A stretch of 64,000 bases of DNA from Pseudomonas sp. QS1027. GTDB taxonomy: Bacteria > Pseudomonadota > Gammaproteobacteria > Pseudomonadales > Pseudomonadaceae. Position 1 is the first letter of the stretch, and each line of letters begins with the position of its first letter. The stretch covers positions 100,189 to 164,188 of the forward strand of contig NZ_PHSU01000021.1 in assembly GCF_002814235.1 (NCBI RefSeq), written 5' to 3'. Below, piece after piece: positions 51,892 through 60,254 of the stretch. Position numbers and translations under genes: made by a program. The notes below the pieces were generated by a model. That model was not told where the DNA came from. It searched no databases and saw only the letters and a program-made list of their open reading frames with translations.

Positions 51892-53064
51892 ATGTCAAAA
51901 ATCGCCGTATTGACGAGTACATTAGCCGCACTCACCCTGAGCACCCTCGCCCACGCCGATGTCGAAATGAAACTGGGCAGTAAGGAACGCGTCACCCAGC
52001 TTTTCGCCTATCCCAACAATTGCAATGTCATCTGCTTTCGCCCCTGGACCCTGGAACAGACCGCCGAGCACTATCTGAACCAGAGCGTGAAGCGTGACGG
52101 CTACCCCAACGCCAAGGTGACGGTGAAAGCCGACGCCGGCCAGCTCTATGCCCACTTCAGCGGCGTGCCGAACGGTTATGACAAACCGCTGGAGCAACTG
52201 CTCAACGCTGGCGAACTGGCCTACAAAGGCGCCTCCAAACTGAATGCCGACGGTAAATGGGCCTACAACTGGTACCTGTTCCTGCCGCTGGGCCTGGCCC
52301 TGGACAACCGCAAGAGCGTCGAACTGCTGCACTTCCCGCCGGATTACTCGTTGACCCAGGCCCAGGACTACCTGGAGTCGGCCACCACCGATCGCTGGGC
52401 CGAGCTCCTGACCGACAACGGTATCCCCAAGGATCAGACACCGGGTTACCAGACCATCATCGACATCGCCCCGATTGCCGCGCCGTCCAACGCTGGCAGC
52501 ACCCTGGAAACCGTCTACAGCTACTTCACCGACTACCAGACCACCATGGTCAAGGAAGTCAGCATCACCACCAAGGGCACGGCGTTGCCGATGGTGGCCT
52601 TCGGTGCACCGGTGCGGAACTGGATCAAGCAGCAATATGGCGCGGACGTCGGTGTGCTACAGCTGGGCCTCATCCGCCCGACAGCGGGGGCGATCGTACC
52701 GGTGCTGGGCTCCAATCACCCGAGCTATATCTGGTACGCAGCGGACCCGGCCAGCTATGGCGGCGATCAGGCGAAGGCCGACGCGGCGGGCTTGAAGGTC
52801 ATGGGGCAGGACTTGAGTGCCGCCTGCTGGCAGGCTGGCATGGGCCAGAAACCGGGCGGCGATCCGGCGGCGCAGCTGAAAAGCTGTACCGACAACTGGC
52901 AGGTGACCAACACGCAAAAAACCTGCGTGCTGTTCTATGAGTCGATACGCAACCTGTCGCCAGCCGATGCCGAGAAGAAATGCTCGACCACGGCGATCAA
53001 GACGCAGCTCAACGAGTTGAAGAAACCGGCGCCGGCGCCAGTGACGGCGATGCCGGTTATCTGA
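51892..53064 (+). CDS. Secreted protein of unknown function (390 aa)
   Basis: A signal peptide (SKIAVLTSTLAALTLSTLAHA) precedes a 370-residue exported domain. It holds paired Cys (NNCNVICFRPW near the start and several near the end: AACWQAG, KSCTDNW, KTCVLFY, EKKCSTT), so disulfides are likely. The chain ends with a Pro/Ala-rich tail. I know no family. The ATG at 51892 has AAAAGGAT upstream. It follows the phosphatase behind a terminator, so it is a separate transcript. Confidence 0.8.
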   Translation: MSKIAVLTSTLAALTLSTLAHADVEMKLGSKERVTQLFAYPNNCNVICFRPWTLEQTAEHYLNQSVKRDGYPNAKVTVKADAGQLYAHFSGVPNGYDKPLEQLLNAGELAYKGASKLNADGKWAYNWYLFLPLGLALDNRKSVELLHFPPDYSLTQAQDYLESATTDRWAELLTDNGIPKDQTPGYQTIIDIAPIAAPSNAGSTLETVYSYFTDYQTTMVKEVSITTKGTALPMVAFGAPVRNWIKQQYGADVGVLQLGLIRPTAGAIVPVLGSNHPSYIWYAADPASYGGDQAKADAAGLKVMGQDLSAACWQAGMGQKPGGDPAAQLKSCTDNWQVTNTQKTCVLFYESIRNLSPADAEKKCSTTAIKTQLNELKKPAPAPVTAMPVI

Positions 53065-53109
53065 CCGCGTAAGGCTCAAGGGCCTATTCGCGGCGGTGCG
53101 GCGATCCGA

Positions 53110-53183
53110 CAAGCCCTGCTCCTACAGTCCGTCGTCGTTCACTAACTTTGTATACGACACAAAAACTGCAGGAGCAGGGCTTG
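53110..53183. repeat. REP-type inverted pair (REPIN)
   Basis: CAAGCCCTGCTCCTACAG (53110-53127) faces its near-complement CTGCAGGAGCAGGGCTTG (53166-53183) with 38 bases between. The second arm continues CCCGCGAAAGCG. This is the classic fluorescent-Pseudomonas REP sequence pair, moved by RAYT transposases. Confidence 0.8.
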
Positions 53184-53261
53184 CCCGCGAAAGCGTCAGT
53201 TCAAGCGATGCACCTCTTAAGGAATCGGCGTTCCGACAAGGCTTGCGCTGTCAGCAGGACT

Positions 53262-53906
53262 TCAGGGCGCATCCACCGGCCGCAACCGGTACTGCGGCGG
53301 CAACTGCTCGATGCCGCTGATGGTGGCGTTCAGACTCTTCCAGCGCCCATCCTTGATCCCGTAGATGCAACCATGGATCGACAGGCTCTGCCCACGGTGC
53401 CAGGCGTTCTGCACAATGGTGGTATGGCCGACGTTGGCCACCTGCTGGATCACGTTCAACTCGCACAAGCGGTCGACCCGCTCTTCCTCGGTTGGCAACT
53501 GCGCCAGCACTTCACGGTTCTCGTAGTACAGGTCGCGAATCGAACGCAACCAGCCATCGATCAGGCCCAACTGGCGATCCTGCATCGAAGCCCGTACGCC
53601 ACCGCAACCGTAATGGCCAGTGACCAGGATGTGCTTGACCTTGAGCACATCCACCGCGTACTGGATCACCGACAGGCAATTGAGGTCGGTGTGCAGCACC
53701 ACGTTGGCCACGTTGCGGTGCACAAAAAGATCGCCCGGCAGCATGCCGACGATCTCGTTGGCCGGTACCCGCGCATCGGAGCAGCCGATCCAGAGAAACT
53801 CCGGAGTCTGCTGGCGCGCGAGCTTGGCGAAAAACTCCGGGTCTTCTTCCTTGATCGCAGCGGCCCAGCGCTCGTTGTTATCAATCAGATCCTGTAGTTC
53901 GTTCAT
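53262..53906 (-). CDS. can: Beta-class carbonic anhydrase
   Basis: A 214-residue zinc enzyme interconverting CO2 and bicarbonate. Zinc ligands Cys42 (GCSDAR), His98 and Cys101 (GHYGCGG), and the catalytic Asp44-Arg46 dyad, are all in place at positions equal to E. coli Can. The ATG at 53906 with GAGGCAG upstream was preferred to a TTG five codons earlier. Confidence 0.95.
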   Translation of the reverse strand: MNELQDLIDNNERWAAAIKEEDPEFFAKLARQQTPEFLWIGCSDARVPANEIVGMLPGDLFVHRNVANVVLHTDLNCLSVIQYAVDVLKVKHILVTGHYGCGGVRASMQDRQLGLIDGWLRSIRDLYYENREVLAQLPTEEERVDRLCELNVIQQVANVGHTTIVQNAWHRGQSLSIHGCIYGIKDGRWKSLNATISGIEQLPPQYRLRPVDAP

Positions 53907-53974
53907 GCTCTGCTGCCTCAAGATAGTCCGAAGTTATGACACCCGACCCCGGCTTGGGGTCACGTGGGAAATCC

Positions 53975-54427
53975 TCAGTCAACCAGCGTACACGCCATCA
54001 CCACCGCATCCTCGCGTCCACCCACCGCCGGGTAGTAATCGCGACGGCGCCCGACTTCATTGAAACCATAACGCTCATACAGGCGGAAAGCCGCCCGATT
54101 GCTGTCGCGCACCTCGAGGAAACACTCCCGGGCCTCGGCCGCATGGGCCCGCGACATCAGGTGTTCCAGCAGGCGCAAGCCCAGGCCACGGCCCTGGCTT
54201 TCCGGCTTGACCGTGATATTGAGCAGATGTGCCTCATCGAGAATGATCTGCACCACACCATGCCCGACCTGCTGGCTACCTTCGAACATCAGCCAGATCT
54301 GATACTTGCCCAGGCCATCGAGGAAAATCCCGCGGGTCCAGGGATGGCTGAACGCCGCGTATTCGATCTTCAGAACCGCATCCAGGTCCGCCTCGGTCAT
54401 CGGGCGAAAACTTACCGCATCACTCAT
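53975..54427 (-). CDS. rimI: Ribosomal-protein-alanine N-acetyltransferase
   Basis: A 150-residue GNAT acetyltransferase that acetylates the N-terminus of ribosomal protein S18. It shows the acetyl-CoA loop VKPESQGRGLGLRLLEHLM and the late motif ERYGFNEVGRRRDYY. Its start overlaps the end of the holD-type gene by eight bases, the same holD-rimI order as in E. coli. Confidence 0.93.
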   Translation of the reverse strand: MSDAVSFRPMTEADLDAVLKIEYAAFSHPWTRGIFLDGLGKYQIWLMFEGSQQVGHGVVQIILDEAHLLNITVKPESQGRGLGLRLLEHLMSRAHAAEARECFLEVRDSNRAAFRLYERYGFNEVGRRRDYYPAVGGREDAVVMACTLVD

Positions 54428-55202
54428 CGTTACTTTTCCATCGCGCCATCAGCCGGCGCATGGCTTGCCAGACATCAGCCTTGCGCTGTGGCTCATCCAT
54501 CAATAATTCCAGACCGGGCAGCGCCCAGGCCGATCCCAGGCCTTCGACCTGCAGTTCACGGTTGTACGATTCGGCATTGGCTTCGCCGGCAAAACGCACC
54601 GCTGGCAGGCCGATCAGCCACAGGCAGGCACACTCGCCCTCTTCCCGGCGGGCCTGGACGAAGCCCTGGACAAAGTCCCGTGCCGCGTCCGGCCCCTGGT
54701 CGAGGTTGCCGCGCACCAGCAGTGGCCAGCGCACCGGCTCGCCGACGATCTGCGGGCTGTCCGGCAGCCCGGCGGCGCGAAGCATGTCCTTGAGCAACAG
54801 GTAGGCCGGATCGCGGCTCTGGAAGGCTTCGCCTGTGGGTAACTCCACCAGCACCAGGCAACGCCCGGCGCGCAACAATTGCAGTGCGAAGCGCGGCGGC
54901 GGGACCTGAGCCACCTTGACCGGGGTCGGCGCCTCTTCAGCAGCGACCGCCGGCTTGCTTTCGGCACGCGGGGTCGGCGAAGGCCGTGGCACTTCGATCT
55001 TCGGCCGCTCGACAGGCCTGCTGGCCACCGGTTCAGCGGCTTTGCGCGCTTCAGGCACCGGGGCCTGGACCTCGACCAACGGCTCCAGCTCGACAAACAA
55101 CTCCGGCCGCGACGGCGCGGCGAACGGCAGTTCGGTGCGGGGCAGCCAGTGGACCACCTGCATGGCGGTCAGATAAGCGCGGCGGCGGGACTCGATAAGC
55201 AA
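54420..55202 (-). CDS. holD: DNA polymerase III psi subunit (HolD), long Pseudomonas form
   Basis: A 260-residue protein. The N-terminus (SRRRAYLTAMQVVHWLPRTE), the middle (LVLVELPTG...LLLKDMLRAAGL) and the C-terminus (DEPQRKADVWQAMRRLMARW) follow E. coli HolD (137 aa) in order, but a Pro/Ala/Glu-rich insert of about 70 residues (roughly 40-110) makes it much longer. Psi joins the clamp loader to chi and SSB. The rimI neighbour supports this call, and P. aeruginosa psi is likewise reported to be longer than E. coli's. The start is TTG at 55202. Confidence 0.72.
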   Translation of the reverse strand: MLIESRRRAYLTAMQVVHWLPRTELPFAAPSRPELFVELEPLVEVQAPVPEARKAAEPVASRPVERPKIEVPRPSPTPRAESKPAVAAEEAPTPVKVAQVPPPRFALQLLRAGRCLVLVELPTGEAFQSRDPAYLLLKDMLRAAGLPDSPQIVGEPVRWPLLVRGNLDQGPDAARDFVQGFVQARREEGECACLWLIGLPAVRFAGEANAESYNRELQVEGLGSAWALPGLELLMDEPQRKADVWQAMRRLMARWKSNDE

Positions 55203-55369
55203 AGGTCGGCCATCTGTGGATAAGTTGAAGCAGGGATTCTACCGCCCTTCGGCGAAGATCGCCCGCAGTTGATCGCAAGAACGCCAAGCCTCTGATCAGC
55301 TGGGGATAAATCGGGCGCGGCATGCAGTACAATCGCTCCTTTTAATTTGCCAACCAGCCGGCCTCTCCC

Positions 55370-56650
55370 ATGATCGAACCCAAGCGCGTCTTGCGCGCCC
55401 TCGCCGAGCACTGGGCCCTTCTGGAGCCTCTGTGCGAACACTTCGACCAAGGCACCCTGAGCCTCGGTGAACTGCGCCAGCAACTGGCTGCCCAGCAGCT
55501 GGACAGCACGCCCCAGGACATCACCAGCCTGCTGGACGTGTGGATTCGCCTCGATATCCTGGTGCCCGTGGCAAAAAGCCCGAACCGTTTCGAGCTCAAT
55601 GCCCAGATCCACGACTTCCTCGCCTACCTGCGCCGTGAACACCGTTTGGGCCTGTGCCTGGAGATCGAAGCCTACCTGCGCCACCTCGAGCGCCTGGCCG
55701 GTTATATCCAGGACGCCTTCGATATCCGCGACGGCAACGACCTGGCGCGCCAGTTGCGCCTGCTCGACATGCGCGTGCGCGATGTACTGAAGAAGCTCGC
55801 CAACGACGAACAGGCCCTGGTGGCCGTCGCCGAGCGGGCCAAGACCAGCGACCGGCAGATCCCGTTGCGCCAGCGTTACGCCGAGGTCCTGGCGACCTGG
55901 GACGAATACGTCGAGCCGATGATCCAGCTGGTGAACGCCGACGGCGCCTTCGAACAGGGCGTGCGCAAGGTCGAGAACGTGCTGTTGCGCATGCTCAGCG
56001 AACAGCAGCGCCTCGGCCACCTGGTGGACGACGACATGCTGCTGCGCACCCACGCGCGGATCCTCGAAATGCAGACCAGCGCCCAGCTGACCCTGCGCCA
56101 TGCCCGCGAACTGCTGCTGCCGCTGCGTGAAGAAGCCCGCCGGCACAACGCCGTGACCCGTGGCGCGGCCCTGGCCCTCTCGGTGATCCGCCGCAAGGGC
56201 CTGGACGCGGTGCCGCAAGCGGCGATGCCGATGTTCACCCGTCCGCAGAGCACCTTTCTCGGCAGCTCCGGCCAGGTCGAGGCCTATGTCTACGCCCTGG
56301 CCCGCTTCGAAGCCAAGCCATCGCGTTTCCCCAAGGCGCACAAGTCGTCCAAGGGCGGCGAGTCGCCACGGGCCCCGCGCACGGTCAAGGAAATGCTCGA
56401 ACGCTGCAGCGACGCCCTGCCGATGCCGGACCTGATGAGCTGGCTGCTGGAGCAGGAGCCGGACGGCGCCACCGACGAATTGCTCTACTGGTTCTCGCGC
56501 CTGTCGCGGGAAAAACGTTTCCAGCGCGAGCGCCTCGAACGCCGCGACTACCACACCCAGGAGCACCAGGTCAGCCTGCGCTCCTTCGCCCTGCTCTCGC
56601 GTGTCGAAGAAGCCGGCGAGCATTCCGCGAGCACACCTCATGCATCTTGA
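55370..56650 (+). CDS. mksF: MksF, kleisin of the MksBEF condensin
   Basis: A 426-residue helical protein, first gene of an mksF-mksE-mksB operon. MksF is the kleisin that bridges the two ATPase heads of the SMC protein MksB in chromosome condensation. N-terminal and C-terminal winged helix-like ends (LGELRQQLAAQQLDSTPQDI; DELLYWFSRLSREKRFQRER) frame long helices. The 3' end overlaps mksE by 11 bases. Confidence 0.88.
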   Translation: MIEPKRVLRALAEHWALLEPLCEHFDQGTLSLGELRQQLAAQQLDSTPQDITSLLDVWIRLDILVPVAKSPNRFELNAQIHDFLAYLRREHRLGLCLEIEAYLRHLERLAGYIQDAFDIRDGNDLARQLRLLDMRVRDVLKKLANDEQALVAVAERAKTSDRQIPLRQRYAEVLATWDEYVEPMIQLVNADGAFEQGVRKVENVLLRMLSEQQRLGHLVDDDMLLRTHARILEMQTSAQLTLRHARELLLPLREEARRHNAVTRGAALALSVIRRKGLDAVPQAAMPMFTRPQSTFLGSSGQVEAYVYALARFEAKPSRFPKAHKSSKGGESPRAPRTVKEMLERCSDALPMPDLMSWLLEQEPDGATDELLYWFSRLSREKRFQRERLERRDYHTQEHQVSLRSFALLSRVEEAGEHSASTPHAS

Positions 56651-57353
56651 TCTTTCCGAACTGTCCCAGCTGGCGCCGATCTTTCGCGAGCTGTTCAAGG
56701 GTTACCACGTCAGCCGCCGCGACCCGGAGCTGTACGCCCAACTGTCCAACTGCCAGGATCAGTACCGCACCCTGTTCAAGGCCCTGGGCTTTGAGCTGGT
56801 CTGCGACACCCGTGGTTTCTACTACTTTGTCCCGGACAATGCCGCCGCCCAGGTGAACAAGACCGCCCAGCGCCTGGCGCTGTTCACCTTCATCCTGGTG
56901 GAACACCTGGCCGACCAGGGTCGCGACCCGGTGGCCGTGCTCGATGGCGGTAGCCTGGGCCGTGACGAACTGCCATCGCTGCTGGAGAAATACCGCGACC
57001 TGTTCGTCCAGGCAGAAGTCACCACCCAGGAAGAGCTGGAAGAGAAGATCATGCGTCGCATGACCCAGCTCGGCTTCGCCCTCGAAGAACCCGGCCTGTT
57101 CCGCTTCCTGCCGCCGATGCACCGCTTCCTCGACGTCTGCCTGTCGGTCCAGCAGGACCGCGACATGGCCGCCAGCCTGCACAGCGTGCTGCCATTGCCG
57201 ACGCCGGTACTGGTGGACGACGACAGCGACGAAAAACTGCTGGAAACCGATGACCCGCTGGACCTCAGCGAATTCGTCGAGCCCACCGAAGAAAGTGAAG
57301 AGGACGCGCTGGCCCGAGCCATTGCCGCCGAGCAACAGGAGATGGACGCATGA
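56640..57353 (+). CDS. mksE: MksE subunit of the MksBEF condensin
   Basis: A 237-residue protein of the KITE/MukE-like class (LSELSQLAPIFRELFKGYHV, RRMTQLGFALEEPGLFRFLP) with a long acidic tail (EPTEESEEDAL). MksE binds the kleisin MksF. The ATG at 56640 lies inside the mksF end; a GTG at 56601 is less likely. Its stop overlaps mksB (ATGA). Confidence 0.88.
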   Translation: MHLDLSELSQLAPIFRELFKGYHVSRRDPELYAQLSNCQDQYRTLFKALGFELVCDTRGFYYFVPDNAAAQVNKTAQRLALFTFILVEHLADQGRDPVAVLDGGSLGRDELPSLLEKYRDLFVQAEVTTQEELEEKIMRRMTQLGFALEEPGLFRFLPPMHRFLDVCLSVQQDRDMAASLHSVLPLPTPVLVDDDSDEKLLETDDPLDLSEFVEPTEESEEDALARAIAAEQQEMDA

Positions 57354-60190
57354 GCCAGGAACGCTACGGTATTCGCCGCTTCGCCCTGCTGAACACCGCC
57401 GGCTACAGCCTCGGCCTGTTTCCCCTGGAACACCCGCTGTCGGTCTATGGCGCGAACAACCTGGGTAAATCGGCCTCGATCAACGCCTTGCAGTTCCCGA
57501 TCCTGGCACGCATGTCGGACATGAGCTTCGGCAAGTACAGCCTGGAGCAGTCGCGGCGCTTCTACTTCGCCACCGACACCAGCTACATCCTCGTCGAAGT
57601 CGCCCTGCCCCACGGCCCCCATGTGATCGGTGTGGTCGGGCGTGGCCCGGGCGGCGGTTTCGGCCACCAGTTCTTCGCCTACGCCGGACGCCTGGACCTG
57701 GCCCACTACCAGAAAGACGACACCTGCCTGCGCCAGAAGGAGCTGTTCAACAACCTCGAGCGCAACGGCCTGAAAGCCTACGAGCTCAAGCCCGATGAAC
57801 TGCGCCGCCTGCTGGTCGGCGGTCATACTTCGATTCCGCTGGACCTGACGCTGATCCCGCTGCGCTCCACCAGCGAACAGAGCCTGAAGACCTTCCGCGC
57901 GCTGTTCATCAACCTGCTGCACATGCGCGAGATCACCGCCGCCAAACTCAAGCAGCTGTTCCTCGATGCCTTCGAGCACAGCCTGCGTTCCGGCAGCGTC
58001 GACTATATCGCCGCCTGCGAGGAAGCCTTCCGCGATGTGCGGCGCATGGAGCAGGATTACAACGCCATGGTTGCCGCCGGTCCCCTGGTCGAGGCGCTGG
58101 CCTCGGGGGTCCGCCAGCGCGATGTGCTGCGCGGCAAGCTGCACCGTATTTCGCCGCTGCTGGACTCGCTGCTCGGCACCTGGTCGGACTATGCCGGTGC
58201 GCGCAAGGAAGAGCTGGTCATCCAGTCCGAGCATTACCGCAATGAACAGGACGCCCTGCAGAACGACCAGCGCAGCAGCACCCAGGAGCTGATGCGCCTG
58301 GAGCGGGAAATCAGCGACCTGCAACGCTGGCTCGGCGAGTTGTCGGTACTCAAGAATCGCTTCGCCCTGGTCAACGATGTGAAGGTGCTGGAGCAGCAAC
58401 TGCTGGCGGCCAAGGATGCCCACGACGAACTCGCTGGCGCCCTGGCCCAGTCCCGGCAATTCAGCGCCGAGGATCTGGAAGAGCGCCTGCGCGACCTGGA
58501 AAAACGCCTGAAGTCGGTGAAACAGCAACTCGATCACGCCGACAACAACAGCTATGCACGCCTGCGCGAAGAGTTCTCGCAACAGGATGTCGAGCGCCTG
58601 ATGCGCCTGTTCAACAGTGCCCTGTTCAGCCTGCCCCTGGGCGAGCACGGCATTGCCCTGGACGAGGAAGGCGAGTGGGTCAAGTCCATGGAACTGATCC
58701 TCGACGGCTTCAAGGGCGAACGCTTCGAAGTACCGGGCCTGTCCATCGACCTGTCCCATATCGAGCCGCCGGCGTTGCAGGCCCTGGCCGATCGAGCCGC
58801 GCTGCGGGACCAGAAGGAGCGCCTGGAGAAAGAGCTCAAGCAACTGAAAACCCAGCAGGCCGTGGCCGCCGACCGTGCCGCGAGCAAGACCCAGACCGAA
58901 GCGCTGTACCAGCAGGTGCTGGATGCGCAGAAAGCCCTGGAGGATTTCCGTCGCGCCCAGACCCTGAGCGCCGAGGAAGGCGACAAGCTGGAACAGCTCG
59001 CCCAACTGGAAGCCGCACAGGATGAACTGAAGCGCTCCAGCGATGCCTTCACCGAACGCGTCCAGCAACTGTCGGCCAAGCTGCAACTGGTGGGCCGGCA
59101 GATCGGCGACATGGAAGCCAAGCAGCGCACCCTCGATGACGCCCTGCGCCGTCGCCAGTTGCTGCCGGCCGACCTGCCGTTCGGCACGCCGTTCATGGAC
59201 CCGATAGATGACTCCATGGACAACCTGCTGCCGCTGCTCAACGACTACCAGGACAGCTGGCAGGGCTTGCAGCGGGCCGACGGGCAGATCGACGCGCTGT
59301 ACGCCCAGGTACGCCTCAAGGGCGTGGCCAAGTTCGACAGCGAGGACGACATCGAGCGCCGTCTGCAACTGCTGATCAACGCCTATGACCACCGCACCGA
59401 CGAAGCCCTGACCCTGGGCAAGGCACGCCGTGCGGCAGTGACCGATATCGCCCGGACCCTGCGCAATATCCGCAGCGACTACGACAGCCTGGAACACCAG
59501 CTGGCGTTGTTCAACCGCGAGATCAACAAGCGCCAGGTCTCCAACCTGCAAAGCTTCCGTATCGTCCTGGCACCGAACAAGGACGCCCTCAAGCACATCG
59601 ACCAGATCATCCACAGTGCCGGCCAGTACGAGGAAGGCGAGACCCTGTCGGTGTTCGACCTGAGCCAGAGTGCCGATCAGGACAACAAGAACGAAGAGGC
59701 CAAGGAATACCTGGCGCGGCTGGTGGCGGCGAACCACAACCAGCTGGGCCTGAAGGACCTCTTCGAGCTGGCGTTCGAGATCACCAAGGTCAATGGCCAG
59801 CCAGTGATCCACACCGATATCGACGGCGCGGCGTCCAACGGTACGACCATGACCATCAAGGCGCTGACCAACATGTACCTGTTGCTGCACCTGATGGACC
59901 GCGACCAGGCCGGGCGCGTGCGTCTGCCGTACTACCTCGACGAGGCCGCGGACATCGACGAGCGCAACCAGGCGGCGTTGCTGGAGACCAGCCTGCAACT
60001 GGGCTTCGTGCCGATCCTGGCGAGCGTGAAGCCGCAGGTGTCGGCACACGTGGCCATCGACCTGGAAGGCGGCAGCGGGCCGAACGGGATCTATATCGAC
60101 GAAGCGGACTGGAAGTACATCCGCCGGCACGACGAGGTCCGGGCGACGGTGCCAAGCGCAGCGGCGGAACCGGAGCTCGACGAGGTCTGA
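57350..60190 (+). CDS. mksB: MksB, SMC-like ATPase of the MksBEF condensin
   Basis: A 946-residue SMC-type protein. The Walker A GANNLGKS lies at 34-41. Long coiled coils (about 280-430 and 490-620) flank a small hinge, and a C-terminal head holds the signature and Walker B region (LPYYLDEAADIDERNQAALL). It condenses and organises DNA in the nucleoid. The nuclease gene mksG, which turns such sets into an anti-plasmid Wadjet-like system, is absent on both sides. Confidence 0.92.
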   Translation: MSQERYGIRRFALLNTAGYSLGLFPLEHPLSVYGANNLGKSASINALQFPILARMSDMSFGKYSLEQSRRFYFATDTSYILVEVALPHGPHVIGVVGRGPGGGFGHQFFAYAGRLDLAHYQKDDTCLRQKELFNNLERNGLKAYELKPDELRRLLVGGHTSIPLDLTLIPLRSTSEQSLKTFRALFINLLHMREITAAKLKQLFLDAFEHSLRSGSVDYIAACEEAFRDVRRMEQDYNAMVAAGPLVEALASGVRQRDVLRGKLHRISPLLDSLLGTWSDYAGARKEELVIQSEHYRNEQDALQNDQRSSTQELMRLEREISDLQRWLGELSVLKNRFALVNDVKVLEQQLLAAKDAHDELAGALAQSRQFSAEDLEERLRDLEKRLKSVKQQLDHADNNSYARLREEFSQQDVERLMRLFNSALFSLPLGEHGIALDEEGEWVKSMELILDGFKGERFEVPGLSIDLSHIEPPALQALADRAALRDQKERLEKELKQLKTQQAVAADRAASKTQTEALYQQVLDAQKALEDFRRAQTLSAEEGDKLEQLAQLEAAQDELKRSSDAFTERVQQLSAKLQLVGRQIGDMEAKQRTLDDALRRRQLLPADLPFGTPFMDPIDDSMDNLLPLLNDYQDSWQGLQRADGQIDALYAQVRLKGVAKFDSEDDIERRLQLLINAYDHRTDEALTLGKARRAAVTDIARTLRNIRSDYDSLEHQLALFNREINKRQVSNLQSFRIVLAPNKDALKHIDQIIHSAGQYEEGETLSVFDLSQSADQDNKNEEAKEYLARLVAANHNQLGLKDLFELAFEITKVNGQPVIHTDIDGAASNGTTMTIKALTNMYLLLHLMDRDQAGRVRLPYYLDEAADIDERNQAALLETSLQLGFVPILASVKPQVSAHVAIDLEGGSGPNGIYIDEADWKYIRRHDEVRATVPSAAAEPELDEV

Positions 60191-60208
60191 CTTCAAGCGC
60201 TGGAAAGC

Positions 60209-60239
60209 AAAAGGCCGCGATTATCGATCGCGGCCTTTT
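60209..60239 (+). terminator. Terminator between convergent operons
   Basis: AAAAGGCCGCGAT / ATCGCGGCCTTTT, a perfect 13-bp stem with a 5-base loop, works in both directions for the mks and pqi operons. Confidence 0.9.
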
Positions 60240-60254
60240 CATTTCGAGTAGCGG

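Noticed and set aside
56822..60196. A very long open frame (over 1100 codons) on the strand opposite mksE and mksB
   Set aside because: High GC third positions open the antisense frame. Its residues are low-complexity Gln/His/Val and the sense strand has clear SMC motifs and coupling.
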